Assembly (NCBI GenBank): GCA_003508835.1
Contig: PUFA01000077.1
Span: forward strand, 6,214,001 to 6,278,000
Length of the DNA: 64,000 nucleotides
DNA from: Eonycteris spelaea
Taxonomy: Eukaryota > Chordata > Mammalia > Chiroptera > Pteropodidae
Direction: 5' to 3'
Every line of letters starts with the position of its first letter. The first letter of the stretch is position 1. Below the pieces are notes generated by a model. That model made no database searches. It was given only the letters and a program-made list of their open reading frames with translations, and had not been told where the DNA came from. Made by a program: the position numbers and the translations under genes. Shown here one piece after another: positions 32,757-43,394 of this stretch.

Positions 32757-32955
32757 CAGTGGTTCTCAACTGGGATGATTGTGGCAACATGCCCGCGGGG
32801 GACATTTGGCAATATATGGAGACATTTTTGGTCGTCAAAGCTGGTGGAGTGATGGGATACTGGTGTCTGGTGAACATCTCATCTTGCCCCGGCCGCATGT
32901 GATAAAAGAATTATCCAGCCCAAAATGTAAAGAGTGCCGAGGTGGAGAAACCCTG
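32757..32955 (+). mobile_element. MER5A hAT-Charlie MITE
   Basis: The left terminus CAGTGGTTCTCAACTGGGAT pairs with the right terminus GGTGGAGAAACCCTG. Interior GGGGACATTTGGCAATATAT, GGAGACATTTTTGGTCGTCA, GAATTATCCAGCCCAAAATG match MER5A. Flanking 8-mers TAGTAAAT (32749-32756) and CTGTAAAT (32956-32963) are an eroded 8-bp duplication. The centre (about 32850-32905) is diverged. Confidence 0.95.
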
Positions 32956-33164
32956 CTGTAAATGACAAACTGATATTTCTCCATCAGTCTCTTGCAAGCG
33001 CAGTTACTCTGAATTCGCTTCTGAGAGGCCGAACCATTCCTGGCTATGGTATAATCACGTCTCAGCCTGGCGGGCGGAAGGCTGACACCCGGAAAGCGTT
33101 GAACTCACCGATTAGAGCCGTCCCTCCACTCACAAATTCTTTCAACTTTCTGTCGTTATAGTTT

Positions 33165-33830
33165 AAAATCCTCTTCTTTTTCTTTCACTTAAAAAATTTA
33201 ATAAGTGAAATATGACTACGTGTCGTAAAATTTTAGATAACAAAGCCACTCCCTTATACATTTGCATTCACGCGAACGCACACAGATTTTTAAGGTCGTG
33301 AATAAGATCACACTCTGTACTATCGTGATACTTTCTTCATTTACCATTATATCCATGATAGGCAAAGGGGTCTGCCTCATTCTTCTTTGATTGTTGCACG
33401 TGGTGTTCCCCAGTGTGGCTATGTTGCAGTCGATTTAACCACTTCTTTATTGAGGGGCATTCAGGTTGTTTACAGGTTCTGCTACTGTAAACATTTATGC
33501 GAGCATTTTGTCCGCATAGCCTTGCGCAAGGGTATCCTCGCCCATCAGCCTCGTGGAGTTGGGGGTTGAAGCTTTTGCATTTGAACTTTTTATAAACGCT
33601 CAATTTCAACCAAGAAGTAGAGCCAGTTCACAGGCGGTCAGCGGCGAATGAGTGTGCCCTTTCCTTCATGTCCTCAACCATGCTGGACTTTCTCAGTCTT
33701 TAAAATCTGGCCAATCTGATGAGTAAAAAAATGGAAGCACAGGTCACTGTTTCACTGGTTACTAGGGAGGTTTCCACAGCTTTCCATGTGCCTCTTATTT
33801 CATGAGAAGGAATAGGACTTACTTGTCAGC
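33165..33830 (-). mobile_element. Old L1 LINE 3' UTR (L1M type)
   Basis: Antisense L1M order with gaps: TTTCTTCATTTACCATTATA, GGTCTGCCTCATTCTTCTTT, CGATTTAACCACTTCTTTAT, GGCATTCAGGTTGTTTACAG, CTACTGTAAACATTTATGCG, and then CTGGCCAATCTGATGAGTAA with GGTTACTAGGGAGGTTTCCA. The 33480-33560 part has gained many G/C bases. Confidence 0.8.
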
Positions 33831-33834
33831 CAGA

Positions 33835-34060
33835 TTTACAGAGGTCTAGGCTCCAGGAAGACAGAAATGTCCTCTAGTTCCTAGGCTCCTAAAATAATCC
33901 AACTAGTGAAACAGAGGCAGGGGACAGATTTCTCTTTGTGTCTAGACCCCTGGGCTGAGCTTTGGCCTTGACCTGGCTGGAGAAGGGTGACAGGTGGGGA
34001 GAATCAAGTGGGAGCATATTTCGGGTCTCTATCCTCTGGACAAGTGGTAGTGACTTCCAG
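33835..34060. other. Unassigned stretch
   Basis: No gene or repeat is recognised. Confidence 0.5.
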
Positions 34061-34063
34061 GTC

Positions 34064-34151
34064 TCTGTGATCAGGTGCTTCCTTCTGCATAATGTCTTGA
34101 GTAATTGTCTGTGATCAGGTGCTTCCTTCTGCATAATGTCTTGAGTAATTG
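34064..34151 (+). repeat. Perfect 44-bp tandem duplication
   Basis: Units 34064-34107 and 34108-34151 are identical, beginning TCTGTGATCAGGTGCTTCCT and ending GAGTAATTG. There are two copies only. No divergence between the units implies a recent event or an assembly artefact. Confidence 0.97.
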
Positions 34152-34159
34152 CCCTTGAC

Positions 34160-34490
34160 TTGAGTTTCGCCACTTATTGTCTTTGTATGTGATGATAGTT
34201 AACCATTTACATTTTTTTCTTATCTTAATCAGAAGCCCTTGGGCTTGTCCATCCCTGCGTCTCAAGTCTACCACCGCGTCTTCTGGTACTTTAGCTACTC
34301 CATAAACGTTAGTGGACGTGGAGCTTTTCTCTCTCCACCTGTAACAGAAAGATCTTCAAGTTCTCAGTTGCTTTTTTTTTTTTTAAAGCATAGAGATCTT
34401 GATTAAAAGACAGCATTAGATATCTGAAAATAAGTACCTATATGAGTTTGATAAATATCCTCAAAGGAAAAAAAACATCTGAAAGGATAG
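34160..34490. other. Unassigned stretch
   Basis: A T14 run at 34371-34384; nothing else is recognised. Confidence 0.45.
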
Positions 34491-34493
34491 TTG

Positions 34494-34592
34494 TGTATAT
34501 ACATGTATGCATATATTCATGTAATTCATGTTTCTATGTACACACATGTGTGTACAATACATGTATACACAGACATATATACATACACATAC
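34494..34592. repeat. Alternating purine-pyrimidine low-complexity tract
   Basis: Mixed TA, CA and TG dinucleotides (ATACATGTATGCATATATTC, ACACATGTGTGTACA and similar) over about 100 bp. Such tracts can adopt Z-DNA or cruciform forms. Confidence 0.8.
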
Positions 34593-34654
34593 ATTTTTAT
34601 AGTTTTGGTTCTTTTATTTTTTATTATAGTAATAATAAGTGTTTTTGATTTACT

Positions 34655-34915
34655 ATTTCAGATAGTATAGAAAGGTATATACAAAATTAAAAAGCTTTCT
34701 GCGTTCCCCTGACCCCACCACCCCACTTCCTGGAGAGGCACACTACCCTCCTTTCTGATATTAGTTTCCATAAATTAACGTTATGGTCACAACCATCAAC
34801 CTAAATGCCATTATATCTTTATTTTGTTATTTGTCAATATCATTTTGTCAGTTGGACAATATCTCTTGGTATCTTCCCACGTAGCTGACATTTAGCATAG
34901 TTACATTACCTACTC
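34655..34915 (-). mobile_element. Old L1-like 3' fragment
   Basis: AAGGTATATACAAAATTAAA, CCCCACTTCCTGGAGAGGCA and later GTCAGTTGGACAATATCTCT resemble antisense L1M 3' sequence at low identity. Confidence 0.45.
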
Positions 34916-34918
34916 GAG

Positions 34919-35085
34919 CAGGTCCTCAAATAACGTTTCGTTCAGTGTAATTTGCTATCGTGTTGAAGAGGTGCTATAGGAATCTAACTCTTGTTTATAT
35001 CACTTAGCCTTTGGTAAAACTGGTTTTGTTATATGCTGTTTCACTTAAAGTTGCAGAACATGTCGATGACATTGAGGACTTAGGT
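34919..35085 (+). mobile_element. Possible short TcMar-type MITE
   Basis: The left end CAGGTCCTCAAATAACGTTT and the right end GACATTGAGGACTTAG are imperfect inverted repeats (GTCCTCAA core). Interior TGGTAAAACTGGTTTTGTTA, TTTCACTTAAAGTTGCAG fits an old Tigger-class MITE. Target duplication not resolvable. Confidence 0.5.
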
Positions 35086-35089
35086 ACCT

Positions 35090-35810
35090 CTATTTTCCTC
35101 TCCTTTCCCTGCCTCATTTTTGGTTTTTTTCAGACTCCTTTCTTGACGGTTGTCACCTTTGCCACAGCCAGACTCAGGAATAGCCCTTTGGAAGCAGACG
35201 GGACAAATTCCTGGCAGGCCAAGTCATTAGATACAAATTTCAGTGGGTCCCATTTCCCAACCTTGCAAAAGTGATGAGAGGACTAGATTTTATTTGATTT
35301 GTTTTGCTTTCCCTTGGAAGATAATTTAATCCAAACTATCTTCATCAGACTGTTGCCAACAAACCAGATTCCACCATTAGCCATTCATGCTCTAGGCTTC
35401 ATTAAAATAATTTCCATTTATTAAAATAATATTATTTACTTGACCATCTACCCAGCTTCTAGAGGTGATTTCACTCTGCTTCCTTTAGGGAGGCTTTTTA
35501 AGATTTAAAAACATTTTAAGAGAGGAGGGTTTGGAACTTTAAAAAGTTTCCAAAAAAGCTAAGTGTAATAATCATAGATCATATTAGAAAATGAGACAGA
35601 TACTCAAGTTGGAAAAAACAAAAACATCATGGTCAGAGATATGAAGGTATAAGGTCTTAGAGTAATTAATTTTGAGTCACAAAATTGAGAGAATCTCAAG
35701 ATGCCAAGAGCAGAAGGTCAAGAATGGTGTTTGTTGGAGGATTTAAGAACTTGGTCTCTCCTTCGCAGACCCAGCTGGGGCTGTGAGCTAGAACCATATG
35801 AATAGCGAAG
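35090..35810. other. Unassigned stretch
   Basis: It includes an exon-like segment after 35133 (see findings). Positions 35390-35460 are AT-rich with TAAAATAAT repeats. No transposon is recognised. Confidence 0.4.
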
Positions 35811-35814
35811 GGTA

Positions 35815-36000
35815 CGGGTGCTCTGAGAAAGACTGCCTGGATTCGAGCTTAGCTCTGCCATTATTAGCTGTGTGACTTGGGGCAGGTTTACCAGCCTCTC
35901 TGCCTCAGTTTCTGTGTGGATTCTTGCAAATATTAAAGGAAATGAGTTTCGCACAGTTAGCAACATTATGACCTATTATTTTTATAAATGTTATTGTTCT
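35815..36000 (+). mobile_element. MIR SINE, near full length
   Basis: AGACTGCCTGGATTCGAGCT, TAGCTCTGCCATTATTAGCT, GTGTGACTTGGGGCAGGTTT, CTCTGCCTCAGTTTCTGTGT and GGAAATGAGTTTCGCACAGT match sense MIR. Confidence 0.93.
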
Positions 36001-36600
36001 TATCACCATTGAGGCAATTAACACTAATAATTTATTTTATGTACAATTAGAACAAGCTAGAGCAAACCTGAGGATTAGCTGAACTTGGCTGTACATGGTT
36101 CAGTGACAAAGATATTAAATTACTTATGTGACCTTTGTACTATCATTTATGATGCTGCAAGAAAAAACTGAGATTAATAAAAACACGCTATTTACTGAGT
36201 AACGTGGAACCCTGTATTTGGTTGGAAAATGTATTAATTCAGCAACAGGACGCACATACCTGTTTTTATGTGTTAGGTATGTGGAGGTGCTGGAGCCATT
36301 CACAAATGTACCTGAAGCACCACTCAGAGTTCAGACAGAGAGTCTAGATGGGATGATGGGTGTTGGTAAGTCATGGGTTGTCATTCGAAACTTTTCAAGT
36401 GGTGGGCGATCCCAACACATATCACACATTCTATTCATCGAACATTAATTCTTTTGTTGCATCCTTTCAAAGACACACATACAGCATTAGCAATAGGTAT
36501 GTCTTTGAAGGACATAGCAAAATGATTAATATTTATTTTAATTATCATTGAACAGAAACAAAATATGGCAGTTCTTATACGAGTTAGTATTTATTACCTA
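36001..36600. other. Unassigned stretch
   Basis: AT-rich with no recognised transposon between two clear repeats; possible single-copy DNA. Confidence 0.45.
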
Positions 36601-36604
36601 ATTT

Positions 36605-37165
36605 TAATTTTTACTCTTGAACTTTACTGTTGTATTTCCTTTCCCTTGATCAATAAGTTAATATTGACTCATTGTAAAAAATCATGTAAAAGTTACTGAA
36701 AGGAAAAAAAAATTCCATACTCCCACCACGTAGGGACAACCCTTGTTAACACTTGAGAGTTTCTTTCCTGGCTTTGTTCGTATGTAAACATTCTTCTTCT
36801 TTGTGATCAAGCTCTTGTAAGTGGATTTGCATGTACCTGGTCTTTTCTGTATAGCATTAAGCACGGCATCACCCCGTAGCTTTACAGCCTCCTTGTGAAT
36901 ACTGTTGTTAACGGTCACCTTATATTCATTCCATTGTATTGATGAGACATGTTTTACTATTTCCTTCACGTTGGACATTAAACTGCTTCCATCGTTTCTT
37001 GGTTATAGATAACATCAGGGTCACTATTTTTATATATAAATTGTCCATATTTCTGACTGCTTCCTTAAGACAGATACTGAGAAGTGGAATTACTGGGTCA
37101 AGGGAACGCCAGAATGATTTTTGGAAAAGTTATACCAATTTGTACACTCAGCTGGTTTTTATAAA
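36605..37165 (-). mobile_element. Old L1 LINE 3' UTR (L1M type)
   Basis: CATACTCCCACCACGTAGGG, ACAACCCTTGTTAACACTTG, TATATTCATTCCATTGTATT, GACATTAAACTGCTTCCATC, CAGATACTGAGAAGTGGAAT and TACTGGGTCAAGGGAACG follow antisense L1M. Confidence 0.78.
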
Positions 37166-37169
37166 GCGT

Positions 37170-37585
37170 GGGAATTTTACAAGCTCTATTTATGTGCCTT
37201 TCCAGATTCTCGGCTCCCTATTTCATTTCTCCCTCCATAACCACTCAGACCTTTCTCCTTTCTGCCCTTGCTCTTTCTACGCTGACCGGGAGTCATGAGG
37301 ACTCATTGTCATACTAGAAAATGAAGCTTGGATATCAACTTACTGCCTGGAAGATGTTGAATACTAGTGACTTCTCAGGGCTTGGGATGGTGTATTTTCT
37401 CACATTCCCCAAGGACGACCAGATGCAGCCAGTAAAGAAGGAGAAAGGTCCTAGTTCTAACACACAAAACAAAACCCCAAGGCTCATATACATATAGTGG
37501 TTCATAATTTCCCAACTCTTCTCTCTCTACTTCCAAGCTCACTTGAGAAGTAGTCGAAGGTTAAAAAAGAATGACAGTGGCTGTC
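37170..37585. other. Unassigned stretch
   Basis: No gene or repeat is recognised. Confidence 0.5.
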
Positions 37586-37677
37586 TTTCCTTTTTCCCTC
37601 CCTCCCTCCCTCCTTCCTTCCTTCCTTCCTTCCTTCCTTCCTTCCTTCCTTCCTTCCTTCCTTCCTTCCTTCCTTCT
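37586..37677 (+). repeat. (CCCT)n/(CCTT)n microsatellite
   Basis: CCCTCCCTCCCT followed by about 17 uninterrupted CCTT units. The opposite strand gives a spurious GRKE-repeat frame at 37502-37684. Confidence 0.97.
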
Positions 37678-37784
37678 CTCCCATGATTATTACCTAGACA
37701 CCTGGGCACTCTACTAGATGCAGAGATTAAGGGACAGGTGAGACCAGGTATGTCAGAGCTCTTAGTTACAGCTCAGAAGCTGAC

Positions 37785-38170
37785 TCTAGCTAAACTTATT
37801 TATTAAAAGGTTGTATCAGAAGAATACAGGTCACTTCTCAGAGTGATAGGAAACTTGAGAGCAGGGCTTAAGACAGGCAGGGACCAAGGAAGCCAGGCTG
37901 CAGAGAACACAGTGAGGGCCCACCCCAGGGGCAGTCTGCTGGTTAGATCTCACTGCCATAGCCACCCTGCTGGGGCAGCCACCACTGATGGCTAGAAGGT
38001 GAATAAGCTCTGAATGAATCTACCTCTTTGCTCTCCTCCCTCCAGCTTTGAATTCCTAGGTGGAGGCCTCTGACTGGATAGGGCCAGGTCATGTGACTAT
38101 GACCACAGGGGAGGTTATGTTTGTCTCTCTTGGGTTCTGTAGGGGGAGGTTAAGGCCTTGCTTCTCACCA
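37785..38170 (+). mobile_element. Ancient interspersed repeat, family B (second copy)
   Basis: GACTCTAGCTAAACTTATTT, ATTAAAAGGTTGTATCAGAA, AGCAGGGCTTAAGACAGGCA and TAGCCACCCTGCTGGGGCAG align co-linearly with 10250-10710. Confidence 0.5.
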
Positions 38171-38379
38171 ATTGTCATTCAGTGGAGGATTTTCACAATA
38201 TGAAAAGGAGATAGTTAGACTCTGGGAATTACCTCCCCCCACCACAGATAAATATCAGTGCCTTGGGTTTTTGTCATCACGAGTCCTTGTTTAGTTGGAG
38301 AAGCAGAAAACTGAACAGTTGACTAGACTATAATTGGACTGATAGGTGCCTCATTCCTTATTCCAGGTGGGGAAAGAGA

Positions 38380-38945
38380 AAACTGAGTAGGTAAGAGATA
38401 AAGAAGATAGAACTTGGAGACTATTTGAAAGTAGGAGGCAATGGAAAGCCAAGGGGATAATGAGGATGCCCAGATGTGGGGACTAAGGAAGGAAGTAGAT
38501 GATAGAGTGCATCAACAAAATGGAGAACACAGGTTTTGAAGAGGAGATTGAGTGTTTAGTTTTAAACTTGATGAGTCCAGGACAGCCCAAGTAGAGATGT
38601 CTTAAGGATGCTGGATGTAGGATCATTAATTGATTCAACAGATATTTATTAAGAACCAGTTACATTCCAGAAACTGTTCCGGTGATGGAGATGCAGCAGA
38701 GAACAAGAGGTGACCATTCTTGCTCTTGAGGAGCTTATATTCTAGCCAAGCTCAGGTCAGGAGCACAGGAGAGCAGGAGGGCTGGATGTCTAGATTTGGG
38801 GTTCATCCAAATAAGGGTGGTAATTGAAGCCTTAGGTATGGATGGGGCAATCCGGAAGGGTGTGGAACGGAAGAGAAGAGGGCCTTAGATGGAACACGCA
38901 GGGCTTAAGGAGGAAGGGACAGCGAAGGACCATGAGAATGAGCCA
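38380..38945 (-). mobile_element. L2 LINE with nested L2 3' end
   Basis: Outer L2 (ORF end region, reverse complement): AACTTGATGAGTCCAGGACA, CCCAAGTAGAGATGTCTTAA, GATGCTGGATG, resuming at TGTCTAGATTTGGGGTTCAT. Between them (about 38628-38756) sits an L2 3' terminus: ATTCAACAGATATTTATTAA, CCAGAAACTGTTCCGGTGAT, GAGCTTATATTCTAGCC. The order implies one L2 inserted into another. Confidence 0.78.
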
Positions 38946-38949
38946 CCTT

Positions 38950-39585
38950 CCTAGTTCTGAAAGCTGTGGCCGAGATCTACTTGGCGTGTTTTAAAGAAAG
39001 GCATGAAAGGGTTCCCAGGCTTCCAGGCAACAGCTGGTGTGGGGCAGGCTCTCCCCAGTTGCCGTGGTCCTCAGATGGATTTAGTATCAGCCTGCTCCCG
39101 TTCTCCCTCTCTCCTTCTTTCCCGCAAATTGTGTCTTGGAGACAGTCTCATTGTGTCCTCTGCAGCAGATGTTCTGCTCTGTAGCAACGCCTCATCCGTC
39201 ACCAGTAAAAAAACCTACTTTCTGCCTCTGGGAAAACAGCGTCCTAATGTGGCAAGTAGCTGGAGAGGTCCTGACAGAAGATGGCAAAACTGGTGGAATG
39301 TGGAGCTGTCTTCATAACATCCCAGTCTGAATTTCCTCTTGGCTGCATTCATATCAATTTATCTCTCTCTATACCCCCAAGTACTTGGTGTACCAGTTCT
39401 GGAACTACTGGTATTTATTGCTGTGCTGTGGAGACTCATTGCACAAGTCCTCCTGAAAGTGGACATTGTTCTGATCATTTTGGCATTCCTGCCCTGGGGA
39501 GCTGCAGGCCGAGAAATGGGCCTAACTTTCCTCTCCTACCATTCGGTCTCCCAGCATCTTAAAACTGGAAAGGAGTTTGAGGTTG
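38950..39585. other. Unassigned stretch
   Basis: A 135-codon plus frame at 39339-39746 begins with a hydrophobic stretch but runs into the repeat and CA microsatellite, so I do not call it a gene. Confidence 0.45.
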
Positions 39586-40055
39586 TATTACTCAGGGTTC
39601 TAAAGAGAAATAGTGCCAACAGGATGTATATGCATGAGCACACACACACACGCACGCACACACACACATGTGCACACACACTCTCTCTTTATATACATTT
39701 TTTCTTTTCTAAGGAATTGGCTCTTGCAATTATGGAAGCTTGTTGAATCTAAAATAAATCTGCAGGGTAGGCTGGCAGGTTGGAGACCCAGGAAGAGATG
39801 TAGTTCAAGTCCAAAGAGTGTTTGCCAGAAGAATTTCCTCTTGCTCAGGGGAGGTCAATCTTTGTTCTTTTCAGGCCTTCAACTGATTAGATAAGGCCCA
39901 CCTACATTGTGGAGGGCAATCTGCTTTACTCAAAGTATACAGATTCAACATTAATCTCATTGAAAAATACACTCACAGAAGCATCCAGAATGAGGTTTGA
40001 CCATATACCTGGGCAATGCAGGCCAGCCATGTTGGCACATAAAATTAATCATCAT
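39586..40055. mobile_element. Ancient interspersed repeat, family E, with (CA)n
   Basis: TTACTCAGGGTTCTAAAGAG, GGAATTGGCTCTTGCAATTA, GTTGGAGACCCAGGAAGAGA, GCCTTCAACTGATTAGATAA, GGAGGGCAATCTGCTTTACT, TTGGCACATAAAATTAATCA follow the familiar 'tctccagagaaacagaaccaatagg' mammalian repeat that normally carries an internal microsatellite. Family name not fixed. Confidence 0.75.
39639..39682 (+). repeat. (CA)n microsatellite, interrupted
   Basis: CACACA runs with CGCACG and TGTG interruptions, at the usual internal position of the host repeat. Confidence 0.95.
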
Positions 40056-40865
40056 CATTTAGAGTACAGCATGGGGAGTATAGTCAATATTATTGTAATG
40101 GCTGTGTGTAGTGCCAGATGGGTGCTAGAGTAATCAGTGGGATCACTTCTTAAATTATATTTAAAAAAAAAAAAATTAACCATTATTGGAGTCATTGAAT
40201 CTAGCCCCCTCCCTTGACCTTGGAGTCCAGGGAGGCTCAGTGATCTGCCTGTAGTTGAGCAGGAATTCAGGGTGTGTGGGTGCAGATAGAGATGTAGATA
40301 TCTGTGGTATCTCCCCACTGCGCTGGCTTCAAAAGTCCACATTTACATGTGTTTATCTCCTTGAATTGTTCTGTGAATGGTGGTGGTCTGATTAAAAAGT
40401 TCTTCCTAGTAGCTCATCTCTGGTTTGGGCTGGAGACAGGTTATGTCTACTGCAGAGAAGGTCAAATCCAGCCAAGTAAGATGTGCTTGTTCCTTTCCAA
40501 ACTCAGGAAGGGAAAAAAGAGCTAAGGAAAATTGTTTTGGGAGATTCATTCTCTGCTCCTAGTTTACAAGAAAGAGAAAGCATATATTTTGAATTTTTAA
40601 AAAAGATTAGATGGGTTCCAGGTGTTTTCCACATTTTTGATACTTGCTGAGTAATTTCTCTGCCACTGACATGGCCACCCTGTCATTTCAGCTCTCATTT
40701 CTCTCTCTTTACATTTAGAACTAATCTCCAGTAGCAGTGCTTTTTTTCTTTGCTCTCTAATTGGCGGCCATTGTTTTAAAATCACACCTATGAACCCCAG
40801 ATTACCTACACTCTGGGACCACTTCCTGCCTAGGTAGGAAGTTGAACAGATTCTCCAGGATCAAG
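40056..40865. other. Unassigned stretch
   Basis: An A-run at 40162-40174. No gene or repeat is confidently recognised. Confidence 0.45.
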
Positions 40866-40867
40866 CT

Positions 40868-41250
40868 CTGCTGTAGCCGTTGGCCTCTGTCCATGTTGTC
40901 CTCTGCCTGGAAGCCTTCCTCCCTTTGTTTGGGAGCACTGTCCTACTCATATTTCAAGGCTGGGGTCACCTCAAACACATTTGCTTCTCGCACATTCTGC
41001 CAAGGCACCTGGCACAGGGGCTGAGGAAGGCCTGAAATCCAGCCCATGTTCCTTTCACCAAGCACTGACGCTGTCAGCCCAGGGGCAGGGACGTTTTTCT
41101 AATTTGTCTCCCTAAAGCAGGAGCCATTTCCAAATTTGTTCAAGGGCATCATCTAGACTCGCAGAGGCCCTGTAGATAGATCTACCTTCAACATTGTCTC
41201 CTCCATTGAGCCTTCCCTGATCTTCTCAGGCAGAGGTAGGTAGGTCCTTC
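40868..41250 (+). mobile_element. L2-like LINE pieces
   Basis: GTCCTCTGCCTGGAAGCCTT, CTACTCATATTTCAAGGCTG, GGGTCACCTCAAACACATTT, and later TGAGCCTTCCCTGATCTTCT resemble sense L2. Fragmented. Confidence 0.55.
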
Positions 41251-41254
41251 ACTT

Positions 41255-42270
41255 CTGTGCTTTTGGGTCACTTGTTTGTTCCTTAGGTTGGAGTCCTTAG
41301 CAAGCTGGATGATTTGGTCTGTATCCTTTGTCTCGTATTCATCAAGGCATACTCAGCTTCTAAAATGTGGCCTGTACAGTAAGGGTTTGTTTCAGTTTGA
41401 AACAGTTGGCCACATATCTCTTATTGCTGGTGCTGGGGCTCAGGTGCTCAACTCACTGAATCCCTACCTGGTTACCCCTTGCCTCCTGCTTTACGCTGTG
41501 GTCTGTTTCAGTTCCATGGAGACTCTGCCTCTTCTTAAGTTGATGTTAACCTGAAGACTTGAGGTCATTCAGACAAGCTCCCTGGCCTACAGGCACTCAG
41601 AATATAGGATGGGCACGACCTCGGACATCATACTGCAGACAAATGACTTCCCTTTTCTGTCCTCCCATGAAACCAGTCTGGATCAATATTCTTCTACTGG
41701 GCTTCATAGCACATGGTGCTTATCCTATTATAATATTTTATCACATATGTAATAGGCTCAGTCTTTTTTTTTGTTTGTTTTAATTTAGAGAGACTGCTAC
41801 CCTTTTTTTTTGTCCCATGAAGAGTCACACGGTTGTCCTCTTATTTATGGGAACGTAAAGCTAGTGGATTCCCATGATCTGAAGAGTAGAGTTTAGCAGG
41901 TCACTTTAGCAAAAGCCATTGGACTCAAAGCTCTGGAGGGAGGTGTGGGAGAACCCAAGTGAATAATGAACCACAGACTTCGAGAAGGGGAGGGGCTGAC
42001 ATCCCAGCTTCTGAAATCTTGAGACTGGAAGTTCCAGAGCTCTTTCAGGATGGGCAGGATGTCTGAACCATCTCGTGACAAGGAAGCGGCAACATTGCTT
42101 TGGAGAAGAAATGATCTCAAGCAGGGGAAGTCTAAGCTGGGCCTTGGGCGCCACAGGGGTCTGAGAGTTGGTGGAGGGAGGGCCGAACCAGCACTGATTG
42201 TGGCCCATGTGGGAAGTTTCTCCTGGCCAAGATACCTGGGCTTGGAGAACAGTGGCTTAGCAGAGGGATC
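41255..42270. other. Unassigned stretch
   Basis: T-rich at 41764-41812. Overlapping short frames at 41893-42285 on both strands lack domains. Confidence 0.45.
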
Positions 42271-42274
42271 ATAA

Positions 42275-42560
42275 CATAGGGACATATCAGCTATGTGCCA
42301 GGTGCTTATAGGTCCTACGGAGAATATAAAGGTGAAATAACTCTAGTTCTTGTCCTCAGGGATCTGATGGTTCGTGGAACAGAGACACAGACTAAGCTCT
42401 ATAATAATGAATCCACTTAGGTATTATATTATAGAATACAGAGGAGTAATTCATTTCAACCTGAGACTTAGGGAAACCTCCAGGGTTATTTTGAACAGGG
42501 TGTTACAGGATGAAACTAACTTCAATATGTGGATGAGAAGGACATTTCAGGCATGAAGAC
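42275..42560 (-). mobile_element. L2 LINE 3' region
   Basis: AGCTATGTGCCAGGTGCTTA, GTTCTTGTCCTCAGGGATCT, CAACCTGAGACTTAGGG and GAAGGACATTTCAGGCATGA match reverse-complement L2. Confidence 0.75.
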
Positions 42561-42689
42561 ATTATTATTCCGAGGCATTTAAAGAGTATCTAGGCAGACT
42601 GAAGGGCAGGTGGCAGCATGCTATAACGGGCTCGCCAGCAGACCAGTTGGGAAGACAGCTAGAATATCTTCCAAGACAAGAGGGCATGT

Positions 42690-43060
42690 CAGTCAAGATA
42701 GGCTAGAATATGCTGCAGTAACAAACAATTCTTAATTCTTAGCAGCTCATAGAAGGTTTATTTCTCACCTATATTGTATATAGACTGCAGTTTATCTGGA
42801 GGCTCAGTATCCTATCAACCAGGACGACAGTGTAGTTACCAGTTTGAACGTAGGTAATCACTGAGACAGAGGGAAAGTGAATTCTGGAGAGTTTTATCCT
42901 ATAAGTAAATGTCTGCTGAAACTTATCACTTTGGTTACAAGTGTTCAGCTGGAACTGGTCATGTGATTCTCCTGCTACACAGGGCTCGGAAATCTAATCC
43001 TACCTTGAACCCAGAAGGTGGGGGACAGAACTCAGTGAGTAGTACTCATTGTTACCCCAG
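42690..43060 (-). mobile_element. LTR-like ancient repeat
   Basis: GAATATGCTGCAGTAACAAA, GCAGCTCATAGAAGGTTTAT, GACAGAGGGAAAGTGAATTC, CAGCTGGAACTGGTCATGTG, AATCCTACCTTGAACCCAGA resemble the 'tgctgtaacaaacaacccc' MaLR-like repeat read backwards. Confidence 0.55.
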
Positions 43061-43152
43061 ATGGTGAGCTTGAAACCGCATAAGAAGTAAGATCATGGGC
43101 CTGCAATTCATGCTCTGATGGTGAGGTGGTAACGGTGGACGGTTTGTGTGTT

Positions 43153-43173
43153 GGGCTGGGGCTGGGGCTGGGG
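43153..43173 (+). repeat. (GGGGCT)n, G-quadruplex motif
   Basis: Four G-tracts of 3-4 G separated by CT. This satisfies the G3+N1-7 quadruplex pattern on the plus strand. Confidence 0.9.
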
Positions 43174-43220
43174 TGAGTGTGCAAGTGTGTGTGACGGGGA
43201 AGAGGGCCGCCACCTTTTTT

Positions 43221-43251
43221 AATTTTTAAAAATTAAAAATTTTTAATTTTT
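43221..43251. repeat. Perfect AT palindromes
   Basis: A 24-nt perfect palindrome spans 43228-43251 (AAAAATTAAAAA and its complement), overlapping a 14-nt one at 43221-43234. Probably a low-complexity expansion, able to extrude a hairpin. Confidence 0.93.
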
Positions 43252-43254
43252 TAG

Positions 43255-43302
43255 TTCTTTATTATTTCATATTTTTGTAGCCATAGCTAACTAAGACACC
43301 TG
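43255..43302 (+). mobile_element. MLT1-like LTR terminus scrap
   Basis: TTTGTAGCCATAGCTAACTA/AGACACC looks like the extreme 3' end of a MaLR LTR. Confidence 0.5.
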
Positions 43303-43394
43303 ACTAGACCTGGTGTCTCCTTATCTAAACCCTCGCAATATTTTCAGTGCCCTCTCTTTTCCTCCCTCCCTCCCTTCTGTCCTTCTTTCCTTCT

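Noticed and set aside
34494..34592. CRISPR-like or palindromic repeat array
   Set aside because: Only an alternating TA/CA/TG tract; no repeat-spacer structure, and the DNA is mammalian.
37502..37684. Repeat protein with EGRK units
   Set aside because: Pure translation of the CCTT microsatellite on the opposite strand.
39339..39746. Hydrophobic 135-codon plus frame
   Set aside because: Its second half is the CA microsatellite and repeat family E; the hydrophobic first half alone is not evidence of a gene.
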